Shown: positions 1-7,883 of the stretch, piece after piece
How the letters are laid out: each line of letters starts with the position of its first letter
Position numbering within the stretch: the stretch's first letter is position 1
NCBI GenBank assembly: GCA_023396255.1
Contig: JAEWWU010000008.1
Coordinates: 1 to 39,602 of the forward strand
Direction: 5' to 3'
Source of the DNA: Bacteroidota bacterium
GTDB taxonomy: Bacteria; Bacteroidota; Bacteroidia; Bacteroidales; Porphyromonadaceae
DNA: 39,602 bases
Position numbers and translations under genes: made by a program
The notes under the pieces: model-generated
Seen by the model: only the letters and a program-made list of their open reading frames with translations
Databases searched by the model: none
What the model was told of the DNA's origin: nothing

Positions 1-434
1 GGTATCTTTCTCAAAAGGAGAAGAATGAAATCCGAAAGGAAGTCGTTCTCTTGCAGGACACAATCAAGGGAAGGGACAGAGCTATTGCCGAATTGAAAGA
101 GACCGTGCAGGTTTACGAGGAAGAGCGGAATTGGATAAAACGTTTCTTCAGTGGCTTCTACCAGCTTTTGAATATCCGTCTGATACTCCGAAAGATGGGC
201 TTCTCTGACGACAGAATAGCGGAGATGTATCGCACGGAGACGCCCCAGCGAGGAACGGCTAAAGCCTATTCGGGATTATACAAGAGAGAATTTACAGAAG
301 AGGACAGCGAAATTCGCATTGTTAAGGACGAGAAGAAACGACCTCTTTTGACCATCAACGGGCTTCCCATTGCCGATTGGTGCGAACAGAAATGGAAACA
401 GCTTATCAACCGCAACCGCTCGCAACGGCTGTAA
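1..434 (+). CDS. C-terminal part of a probable mobilization (MobV/Pre-like) protein, truncated by the window edge
   Basis: The reading frame is open from the first bases of the window (frame beginning at base 3) to a TAA at 432-434, so the true start lies upstream. The visible ~144 residues begin with a charged coiled-coil-like stretch (QKEKNEIRKEV, then KGRDRAIAELKETVQVYEEE). This is followed by a basic-hydrophobic segment with RKMGFSDDRIAEMYR and a C-terminal domain ending LTINGLPIADWCEQKW. A coiled-coil followed by a short 'TING..I.dW' tail resembles the C-termini of Bacteroidota plasmid/transposon mobilization proteins, but this is recognition by feel and no relaxase motif is inside the window. 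A coiled-coil protein of another mobile element is the alternative. No neighbouring gene follows in the next 500 bp. Confidence 0.4.
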   Translation, partial: YLSQKEKNEIRKEVVLLQDTIKGRDRAIAELKETVQVYEEERNWIKRFFSGFYQLLNIRLILRKMGFSDDRIAEMYRTETPQRGTAKAYSGLYKREFTEEDSEIRIVKDEKKRPLLTINGLPIADWCEQKWKQLINRNRSQRL

Positions 435-476
435 TTGCTTTTTTCTTTCACTGACAAGAAGAAAAACAAGAAAAGA

Positions 477-527
477 CGCTCACTTTCCCTCGCAAATATG
501 TACCTTTGCAAGTAGTAAAAGTGAGCG
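477..527 (+). promoter_or_regulatory. TAnnTTTG promoter-like element inside a 10-bp inverted repeat
   Basis: TACCTTTG at 501-508 fits the Bacteroidota -7 consensus TAnnTTTG. It sits between CGCTCACTTT (477-486) and its exact reverse complement AAAGTGAGCG (518-527). No obvious -33 TTTG and no downstream gene are visible, so it may be a relic promoter/operator or part of a mobile-element end. Confidence 0.3.
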
Positions 528-653
528 TTCTTTGGCTATTCAAAACAATGTGCCTCAATGCACTCCGCTCATTTCTAAATCGTTACCTATCCATCTATCC
601 CTAAATGGTAACACTCTATTCTTCAAAAAGATAGCTCGCTAACGAAAAATCGC

Positions 654-677
654 AGGGAACTAATTTGAGACACTTTC
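654..677. repeat. left copy of a 24-bp inverted repeat shared with 21982-22005
   Basis: The 24 bases from AGGGAACTAATTTG to CACTTTC are the exact reverse complement of bases 21982-22005. The two copies enclose about 21 kb that contains the LRR cluster, tnaA, the S9 peptidase and the cyd operon. Identity of this length is not expected by chance in a window of this size. Confidence 0.75.
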
Positions 678-940
678 AGAAGCCAAAACAAAAAAAAGAA
701 ATAGGACAAACTTTCGTACAAAGAGCGGTCTTGTAAGGGGACTAATTCAAAGAGTATTACACTGCGAACAAGAGAAAAACCTCCGTTATTCCCACCCTTT
801 CAACGAACGATTGTCCTCGGCTTTTCCGGCAAATAAAAGAAAAATCCTCGAGCACCACCCAACCTCATAAGAGATTCTATGACACTCGAGAATTAAGGAA
901 TTGTACAAGGCTTTTGTGCCACCTAACTAACACCTAACAG

Positions 941-3043
941 TTACAAATAGACTTTGGAGAGTTGGTTGCCCACCTTAAGGAAGTAGATTCCCCTGGGCAA
1001 CTCCCATCTACATTCTTGTCCTTCCTCCATCCGCTGGGAAAACAACACTTCGCCAGTAGGCAGAAGCAACTGAACTATACCGGATATCTTACATTGCAGC
1101 ATCAATAAATTTCCTTGCACTACAAAAATCGAAGCTTGGTCAGACTGAATTGATTCTACCCCATTGTCTTTCTTTCCCACTCTGACATTTTGAGTACGGT
1201 AGCTATTCTTCCCTAATGTTAAATCGGGGAAGGCTGCAGAAGTCATAGTACAGAAAATCTCCAAGGGTTCCTCAAACTTAAATGTAAATACACCGTCCTT
1301 TTCGTCGTACATAAGCCCTTTGACTATAAATTGGGACTCGTCTGTAGCGTGCAGCCAAACAAATTGCGTATCCTCCTCTTTATCAGAAATTCCTTGCAGT
1401 TTGGCAAACTTTGAGAGATCGACCGTAGTTCCGTTTATCATCTCCTTAGGGATCTCAAAAGCAGCTTGAGGAGCATAGATATACTTCTGCATCTTCCCTT
1501 TGGGAGGGAGCTGGTACATAGGTATGGCATTGTAGGCACAATTAAACTCTACAAAAGAAGCATTTTGCGGCAAAAGAAGTTCTCTGATTTTGTTGTGCGA
1601 TATATCTGCTTTTCGCAACTCTGCCAAAGTACTCAAATCCAAATTAAGTAATTTATTGGACGAGAGATTTAGTTCTCTAAGCTGTGGATAGTTCCTAAGA
1701 TCAATCTCTCCAAGTAGTGAAGATCGGAGTGAAAGAACTTGTAGCTCAACACTTTGAGGTAATAGTACTGTTTGAGCAAAACAAGCATTGGCTAAAATTT
1801 TCTTGGCCTTTGCGAAGGCGGAGAAATCCAACTCTTGCACTCTATTGTTATTGACTACAATTTCTTCGAGAGGCGAGTGGAGTACCTTCTTATCAAACCC
1901 CAAAAAACCTCCCACTTCCGGGATCTCTAATCGTTTGAGATGAGCGCACTCTATCTGTATGTGATGCGTCTTATCGACCTTGGCATCTAAGAAATGGTGC
2001 TTTATCTCTTGAGGCTCCAATCCCAAAGTTAGCTCCTCAATTACACCATCCCCCCACGCAATAAGGCACTTACTATTGGGCACTCCGGCGGAAAGGGTAA
2101 GATTGAATGTCAAATTCTCCGTTGTATACTTGTCGGTAAAGAAAGCAGCTTGAACTGATTGCAACTTGCGGTCTTCTCCGCTCAATTCAATGGGCAAAAT
2201 TCCATATTTATCTGCTATGTTATGCAAATTGGGTAGCTCGGAATTATCAACCACACAGTAAATTTTCCCCTCCGGCTGTTGGTTAAAGGTAAATACCCCG
2301 TCACGCTCTGTGTAACTTTGAGGAGCTATAAGAGCTGCTTCTTCTCCAATATTTTTAGATCCGGTCAAATAATACCACCTAAAAGTTGATTTGGTACCAT
2401 TTCCTCCTCTGAAAGTGAGCATATGTGTCAAATCGACCCTCAAACCACTTATCTTATCGGAAGAAAGAGCAATAGGACGCATCGGACCATACTTATAACT
2501 ACTCATCTGCGAAGTCTTTTTGGGAAAATCTTCAATCGCCAAAGAGTTTCTGCTAAAATCTATCGAACGAAGACTGCCGGGTACTCGTAATGAAGAAATC
2601 TCGTTGCTGTTGCAAACCAAACTCTCCAATTTGGTACATCCGCTCAGATCCAACTTCTTAAGTAAACTATTGGCACACGAAAACTTGAGCAACTCCGTAC
2701 AATCCTCCACCTGAATTTCGGTTACTTTCCTGTTAGACACCACGAGAAACTCCTTGAACTGGGCTCCCCAAATCTTTATCCGATGGGTAGAATTCTTATC
2801 CATATCGGCAAATGAGTAAAAATAAGTCTGGTTCACTCCGCTACCAATGGCGGAGTGTGTCCCCGTGCCATCTCCATAATCAATGTAAAAAGTAGCTCCC
2901 TTGGGTGCCATAATTTTGAGCGCAAACTCTTCCTTTTTGGCTTTGTTTGTCTCGTAAACGGTGGTTAAAGAAATAGTCTGGGCATCCATAGCACAGAAAG
3001 CCAGAAGGCCGACCAATGTTGCAAAAAATAGTTTTTTTATCAT
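941..3043 (-). CDS. secreted leucine-rich-repeat protein with duplicated GDG/LRR module and T9SS sorting domain
   Basis: This 700-residue protein starts with a signal peptide (MIKKLFFATLVGLLAF, cleavage near AMDAQ). It contains two similar modules of about 300 residues. Each begins with a beta-rich segment carrying a GDG motif (FYIDYGDGTGT; CLIAWGDGVIE), continues with LRRs of about 21-22 residues (for example LRELNLSSNKLLNLDLSTL) and ends in a segment with DGVFTF. The last ~75 residues end in LPRGIYFLKVGNQLSKVYL, typical of a T9SS type A sorting domain, so export through the outer membrane and surface attachment is inferred. LRR proteins of this kind often act in adhesion, but no ligand is evident. 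It is divergent from the next gene and shares its architecture with the other minus-strand LRR proteins here, suggesting paralogy by duplication. Confidence 0.85.
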   Translation of the reverse strand: MIKKLFFATLVGLLAFCAMDAQTISLTTVYETNKAKKEEFALKIMAPKGATFYIDYGDGTGTHSAIGSGVNQTYFYSFADMDKNSTHRIKIWGAQFKEFLVVSNRKVTEIQVEDCTELLKFSCANSLLKKLDLSGCTKLESLVCNSNEISSLRVPGSLRSIDFSRNSLAIEDFPKKTSQMSSYKYGPMRPIALSSDKISGLRVDLTHMLTFRGGNGTKSTFRWYYLTGSKNIGEEAALIAPQSYTERDGVFTFNQQPEGKIYCVVDNSELPNLHNIADKYGILPIELSGEDRKLQSVQAAFFTDKYTTENLTFNLTLSAGVPNSKCLIAWGDGVIEELTLGLEPQEIKHHFLDAKVDKTHHIQIECAHLKRLEIPEVGGFLGFDKKVLHSPLEEIVVNNNRVQELDFSAFAKAKKILANACFAQTVLLPQSVELQVLSLRSSLLGEIDLRNYPQLRELNLSSNKLLNLDLSTLAELRKADISHNKIRELLLPQNASFVEFNCAYNAIPMYQLPPKGKMQKYIYAPQAAFEIPKEMINGTTVDLSKFAKLQGISDKEEDTQFVWLHATDESQFIVKGLMYDEKDGVFTFKFEEPLEIFCTMTSAAFPDLTLGKNSYRTQNVRVGKKDNGVESIQSDQASIFVVQGNLLMLQCKISGIVQLLLPTGEVLFSQRMEEGQECRWELPRGIYFLKVGNQLSKVYL

Positions 3044-3197
3044 AAGTCCTACAAATTGTGGTTAAAGCTTGCTAAACAACTATTACATCTTCTCTACCAA
3101 CTATTTCTTAGAAAAAGAGTCCCCCCTTTCCCTACAAAACAGCTGTTTTGAATAGAAGTTAAAACCTTTACTTTTTTATTCTTTTTTGATTGGTGTA

Positions 3198-3205
3198 CAA
3201 ATATA
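3198..3205 (-). promoter_or_regulatory. probable -7 element for the 941-3043 LRR gene
   Basis: Read on the minus strand this is TATATTTG, matching TAnnTTTG. It would give a leader of about 150 nt before the ATG at 3043. No TTTG lies at the usual 19-21 nt spacing, so support rests on the -7 box and its position. Confidence 0.4.
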
Positions 3206-3356
3206 AAGAACTCCTACGGATGTAGAAAGAAGACAACTACAAATTACATCTTATTTCACACTCTACAACACCCATTCGACTAAAACAATATATCCATTGG
3301 TCAATAATCAATAATAGAGATCCTCAAACAGAGGACTATCAATTAAAATATTTGAT

Positions 3357-3364
3357 TAGATTTG
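3357..3364 (+). promoter_or_regulatory. possible -7 element for the FISUMP/LRR gene
   Basis: TAGATTTG matches TAnnTTTG and lies about 43 nt upstream of the chosen ATG at 3407. No clear -33 element is seen. Confidence 0.3.
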
Positions 3365-3406
3365 TTCGCCAATAAAATCAATTATAGTCAAACGACAACG
3401 AATAAA

Positions 3407-6055
3407 ATGAACAAAAAAGATCTACAAAAAATCATTCTGCCGATTCTATGTGCCGTCTGCACAATCACACAATTATTTGCCCAGGTCAAGGTGCCGTCTA
3501 CGGACGCAAAAACCTTCGAGGCCAGCAACATACAACTCGTCACGGATGGGAGCAATGAACTGGGATTATTGACACAAGAATATACCGTCATCAACGGGAA
3601 AGGTGAAGTAATGACCCTTCTCTACCTACCAAAGAATAACCGAGAAATAGATTTCACAGTAGGATACAAAACGAACGAGGCTAAAAAAATTGTCTTTGAC
3701 CCCTCCAACAACACAGCAAAAGAAGTCCTTATAGAGGGAGAATGGCACGGAGCTTTGTACCTAACGGTAGAAGGAACTCTTTCTTACAATCCCATACAGG
3801 AAGCCAACAATGCACAATTGAGGCCCTATCTGCTCGAAGATAAACGCAAAGAAGAGGTAGAACGCTACGCCCTCGCCAAGATAGGGACACAAATTTGGAT
3901 GCGCGAAAATTTACGCACAGCCCTCTTCAATGACGGTACAGCCATAACCACCAACTTACCCAAGGACCAATGGGAAGCAACCAAATCCCCGGCCGTTACT
4001 TATTACGATGGCAACGAAGCCAATAAAACCAAAATGGGAGCTCTGTACAATTGGTACGCTGTAATTAACGAGACTCCCATAGCTCCCAAAGGATGGGGCG
4101 TACCACAGATGCAAGATTGGGAAGCACTTGCCAAATATATCGATCCCAAAGGGGCTATGACCTTTGACTATGAAACAGCTTCTTTATCCTATACGGCAGG
4201 AGAAATGCTCAAAAGCCAAACGGAATGGATCAAGCCATCAACGGCATCGGGAACTCTTCTCCCGGGAAACAATGCCACTATGCTCGATATGAAGCCCTAC
4301 GGCAGCACCTCTACCAGCAAATATTTCAACGGCTACTCCGGACTTAACCGTCAGGCATACTTTTGGACCTCGACTATTAGCGACTACTCCGATACCAAAG
4401 CCTTATTCATCAGGCTTTATTGGGATTCTCACACCATAAACAGTTATATGGATGATAAATTTATGGGGTATTCGGTTCGCTGCATAGCACAAACTCCTCT
4501 CAGTCTTGGTCCTTGGCAAAAAGTAAAGAAAGAAGAACTGAACCTAAAAGTTTCCTCCGCCGGAAGTTTGTTTTCGATGGTTCAACCCAACCAATTTGCA
4601 TCTGTAAAGTCCCTAACTCTTCGAGGAGAATTGGATGCTCGAGATTTTGCCACCATACGTCGCTTCGTGAATTTGCAAACCCTCTCTCTTTCCGAAATAA
4701 GCATAAAGGCGTACAAAGGAGCCGAAGGTACTCTTGCAGGTGTCAAACAGTACCATATCAGCGAAATACCTGCAGAAAGTTTCAAGGGTATGACATCGCT
4801 GGAATCTTTTTCCGCCTCTGGTGAAATAGAGTCGTTTGGAGCCAAAACTTTCGAGGGATGCTCCGCCCTATCCGATGTAACCCTACCCAATACCTTGACC
4901 GAATTTGCCGGATCTAATTTTACCGACTGTACCACATTACACAGCATAGTACTTCCGACCTCTCTCTCCGACCTAGGGATGGCAACCTTCAAAGGATGTA
5001 TTTCCCTAACCAAAGTCTCTATGCCCGAGACCATCACAGAAATAGGAGACGAAGTTTTTGCCTCTTGCCGAGCCCTTTCCCAAATCGTACTTCCAAAAGA
5101 TCTTACCGAGATAGGGACCTCGGCATTCGAAGGATGCACCTCCCTTACCGAGGTCATTTTACCGGAAAATGTTTCTTCAATTGGGATGTTCTGTTTTGCT
5201 CAATGTGGCAAACTAAAAAATGTAACACTAAATGAAAAACTCGAAGAAATCGGCTACGGAGCATTTCTAAACAATGCCCTACTGGCTCAGCTCCGGCTCC
5301 CCAATCAACTGAAAGAGCTCGGAGCATTCTCCTTGCAGGGATGTACTGCTCTAACCAACCTTAGCCTCCCCCTTTCACTTTCTCGCATCGGCAATGGAGC
5401 TTTCAGAGGGACCAATATTTTATTTACTCTTCCGCAAAACTCCCAATACAAACTATACAACCGTATGCTAATGAGTGCCGACGGCAAAATTGTTTACAAT
5501 CTACCCACCGACCACTCGGAAACTGTAATTGTGCCAGAGGGTGTTGAGGTCATTTCCGGTGCTGCCTTTGCCGACTGTAAGAGCCTTACACACATAGATC
5601 TACCCTCTACTCTCACGGAAATTAAACTGATGGCGTTAGAAAACACAGCTCTATACCATATAATACTACGAGTGAAGAATCCAACAACCATCAAACTTGG
5701 AGAAGAGGTTTTCGGGAAAATGGATTATGCTCGCTGCGACCTTTTGGTTCCCGAGTCCTCCTTAGATCTGTATCGCTCCACTCAACCGTGGAATTTATTC
5801 AAGCTGTCGAAGATTACCTCTACGGCTGCAATTGATAATGCGCCTTCTTTGTACGTCTCTATTCTGGAGAATACCATCATCATTCACACCTCCAAGTACA
5901 TCGGACAAATACTTAGTCTGTATGCCGGCGATGGTCATCTTGTAAAATCTATCCCTATAAGCAGTGCCGAAACCTCCATTCCTGCCGAGAAATTAGCTTC
6001 GGGCTTATACGTTATTCAGATAGGAGCTGTTGCACAGAAGATAAATATACGATAG
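3407..6055 (+). CDS. secreted FISUMP-domain plus BspA-like LRR protein with T9SS sorting domain
   Basis: The start at 3407 is preferred over the in-frame ATG at 3362 because it begins a standard signal peptide (MNKKDLQKIILPILCAVC, cleavage after LFAQ). The mature 882-residue product has an N-terminal beta-rich region. A Fibrobacter succinogenes major paralogous (FISUMP, TIGR02145-like) domain follows at roughly residues 155-362 (IGTQIWMRENLRT ... GALYNWYAV ... GWGVPQMQDWEAL ... GYSVRCIA). An LRR_5/BspA-like array at about 400-790 shows repeated IG..AF.GC..L..V.LP units. The end, SGLYVIQIGAVAQKINIR, is a T9SS type A sorting domain. A surface adhesin-like role is inferred. It is the only plus-strand gene in the LRR cluster and uses a different LRR class from its neighbours. 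Confidence 0.85.
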   Translation: MNKKDLQKIILPILCAVCTITQLFAQVKVPSTDAKTFEASNIQLVTDGSNELGLLTQEYTVINGKGEVMTLLYLPKNNREIDFTVGYKTNEAKKIVFDPSNNTAKEVLIEGEWHGALYLTVEGTLSYNPIQEANNAQLRPYLLEDKRKEEVERYALAKIGTQIWMRENLRTALFNDGTAITTNLPKDQWEATKSPAVTYYDGNEANKTKMGALYNWYAVINETPIAPKGWGVPQMQDWEALAKYIDPKGAMTFDYETASLSYTAGEMLKSQTEWIKPSTASGTLLPGNNATMLDMKPYGSTSTSKYFNGYSGLNRQAYFWTSTISDYSDTKALFIRLYWDSHTINSYMDDKFMGYSVRCIAQTPLSLGPWQKVKKEELNLKVSSAGSLFSMVQPNQFASVKSLTLRGELDARDFATIRRFVNLQTLSLSEISIKAYKGAEGTLAGVKQYHISEIPAESFKGMTSLESFSASGEIESFGAKTFEGCSALSDVTLPNTLTEFAGSNFTDCTTLHSIVLPTSLSDLGMATFKGCISLTKVSMPETITEIGDEVFASCRALSQIVLPKDLTEIGTSAFEGCTSLTEVILPENVSSIGMFCFAQCGKLKNVTLNEKLEEIGYGAFLNNALLAQLRLPNQLKELGAFSLQGCTALTNLSLPLSLSRIGNGAFRGTNILFTLPQNSQYKLYNRMLMSADGKIVYNLPTDHSETVIVPEGVEVISGAAFADCKSLTHIDLPSTLTEIKLMALENTALYHIILRVKNPTTIKLGEEVFGKMDYARCDLLVPESSLDLYRSTQPWNLFKLSKITSTAAIDNAPSLYVSILENTIIIHTSKYIGQILSLYAGDGHLVKSIPISSAETSIPAEKLASGLYVIQIGAVAQKINIR

Positions 6056-6071
6056 CAAAGTATTATATGCC

Positions 6072-6116
6072 AAAAAGAGGACCAAGAGGAGTTATTTCTC
6101 TTGGTCCTTTTCTTTT
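6072..6116. terminator. bidirectional terminator between convergent LRR genes
   Basis: AGGACCAAGAG (6078-6088) and CTCTTGGTCCT (6098-6108) form an 11-bp perfect stem with a 9-nt loop. It is preceded by an A-run and followed by TTTCTTTT. It lies between the plus-strand stop at 6055 and the minus-strand stop at 6142, so it can end both transcripts. Confidence 0.85.
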
Positions 6117-6141
6117 GCAGGATACTTGATAATGACCTTAC

Positions 6142-7869
6142 TTAATCCACACAAATCTTTTTTACTGCAGATTGTTTTTCCGAGCAATTGACATACTCTA
6201 CCATATACACCCCTTTTTCAGGAATGGATACCATAGTTTCTTCCGACTCTGGAACAAAGCAACGAAGCAGCTCCCCATCAATCGAATATATTCTCAGCGA
6301 ACCATTCGTTCCATCGGTAATTATTTTGATAAGACCATCACCACAATAAGCTACACCAAAGAACTCTTGGGAAGGATCTTCTATTCCATTGTCTTTACAC
6401 CCAGAACCATCGCCACGCACCGAGGGGGTCCAGTTTTTATCTTCTGCTATATCCGTCTTACTGGTTTTTGCAGCTTCATCTCCTTTCAAGCCATTGTAAA
6501 GATTGGCAGCAGGCTTCTTCTCTGACAATATCGGGAGTTGCTCATAAAGTTTGTCTAAAGTACAAACATCAAAACCGCATTCCACGATTCCCAATGTAGA
6601 AAGATGTGTCAGGGGGATAATATTTAATTCCTTCAAAGGATTCCCTCTCAGATTAAGGGTAGTCAGATTCGGGCAACTCGAGAAATCTATTTTCTCAACC
6701 TTATTCTTCCCCAAATCAAGGGTTTGTAAACTCTTTCCATCGGATAAATCGAGCTTCTCTATGTTGTTTTGTGCCACAAGCAGAAATAACAAAGAGCCGG
6801 ATTCCGGTAAACTGATACTCTGCAACTGATTGTTTCGAGCATCCAACCTCTCCAGTACCGAACACTTGGAAGCATCAATCTTGGCCAATTTATTTCCCGT
6901 ACACCAAAGCTGTTTCAACGAGGTATGCTGCTCCAAGTTCAATTGGGTCAAACCACATTCGCTCAAACCCAAGTTTTCCAAATAACCCAATCCACCGATA
7001 TCAAACTTTGCCAATCTTTTGTTGCCTTTAAGCATAAGACTTACCAAATTCTTGGAAGCAGAAAGGTCCAATGTCTGCAAATCTGTTGATACAGAAGAAA
7101 GAGTTTCTAGTCTTGGAGCATTGATTTTCAACGAAGTGAGCGGGTTTTCCGAACAGTCCAAATTCTTCAGTTTATCAAAAGCCGTAAGATCGAGTTCTTT
7201 CAATTTATTTCCACTACACAACAACTCTACGATAGGGGCTTGAGCCGGTAGTTTTAGATTGGAGAAAGAACACCCACTAATAATCACGTGTTGCAACTTG
7301 GCACAATTAGAAAAATCGACATTCTCTATCCGACTCATACGAGCACAGTCAAAATAGGCCAAATCCGGACACTTGGAAATATCAACTGACGAGATAAAGT
7401 TTCCGGAAGCCACCAAGCGAATCAGTTTGGGATTCTGTGAAAGATCTATAGATTTAATGTTGTTGGAGAATATTTCTAAGTTTAGAAGATTGGGACACGA
7501 GCGAACATCTATCGCCGAAAGGAAATTGAAAGCAATCTGCAACACTTCCAAGGAGTTGCATTGTTCCAATTCTATTTCCGTAACCTTAGATCCTATGCAA
7601 TTGAGCAAAGAGAGACTCCCCGAAATCGTAATTCGATCTCCTTTTACCGGACTCGTAAGATATTCTTGATTCTTACCAACCTTGTGAGCCTCGGTCTTCC
7701 CATCGCCCCAATCAATCTTAATATCGGTATCCTCTTCGGGTGCAGCCACTGATAAGCTCACTTCTCCCGAAGAGAGTACTGTTTTCATCCTTATCACCTG
7801 CTGTCCCCAAAGAGAAGGAGAGAACAACAAGGCTAAAAATAAACAGAAATAAAATACGTTTTTTTTCAT
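6142..7869 (-). CDS. secreted GDG/leucine-rich-repeat protein with T9SS sorting domain
   Basis: The start at 7869 (MKKNVFYFCLFLALLFSP) is preferred to 7902 because it directly begins a signal peptide and leaves a 14-nt gap after the upstream gene's stop at 7884. The 575-residue product has the GDG motif early (IKIDWGDGKTEA). It then carries about fifteen LRRs of 21-22 residues with the pattern L..LDLS.N..L..LDLS.C..L, up to about residue 440. A linker with GDGSGCKDNGIEDP follows, then a C-terminal domain containing LRIYSIDGELL and ending KGVYMVEYVNCSEKQSAVKKICVD, a T9SS-type tail. It is the last gene of the four-gene minus-strand LRR series. Function is unknown; an adhesive surface role is inferred. 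Confidence 0.85.
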   Translation of the reverse strand: MKKNVFYFCLFLALLFSPSLWGQQVIRMKTVLSSGEVSLSVAAPEEDTDIKIDWGDGKTEAHKVGKNQEYLTSPVKGDRITISGSLSLLNCIGSKVTEIELEQCNSLEVLQIAFNFLSAIDVRSCPNLLNLEIFSNNIKSIDLSQNPKLIRLVASGNFISSVDISKCPDLAYFDCARMSRIENVDFSNCAKLQHVIISGCSFSNLKLPAQAPIVELLCSGNKLKELDLTAFDKLKNLDCSENPLTSLKINAPRLETLSSVSTDLQTLDLSASKNLVSLMLKGNKRLAKFDIGGLGYLENLGLSECGLTQLNLEQHTSLKQLWCTGNKLAKIDASKCSVLERLDARNNQLQSISLPESGSLLFLLVAQNNIEKLDLSDGKSLQTLDLGKNKVEKIDFSSCPNLTTLNLRGNPLKELNIIPLTHLSTLGIVECGFDVCTLDKLYEQLPILSEKKPAANLYNGLKGDEAAKTSKTDIAEDKNWTPSVRGDGSGCKDNGIEDPSQEFFGVAYCGDGLIKIITDGTNGSLRIYSIDGELLRCFVPESEETMVSIPEKGVYMVEYVNCSEKQSAVKKICVD

Positions 7870-7883
7870 ATCAAAAGATCTAA

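Larger units (their letters stand above)
435..940. other. gene-poor intergenic stretch
   Basis: No convincing gene is seen between the mobilization fragment and the 3' end of the first LRR gene. The stretch holds one promoter-like TACCTTTG flanked by an inverted repeat (listed separately) and one copy of a 24-bp sequence found inverted near 22 kb. Short ORFs here have no recognisable composition or start signal. It may be the decayed edge of a mobile element whose mobilization gene ends at 434. Confidence 0.5.

Noticed and set aside
4582..5157. 191-residue minus-strand ORF inside the FISUMP/LRR gene
   Set aside because: It is an antisense shadow of the regular LRR_5 repeats, without signal peptide or independent features.
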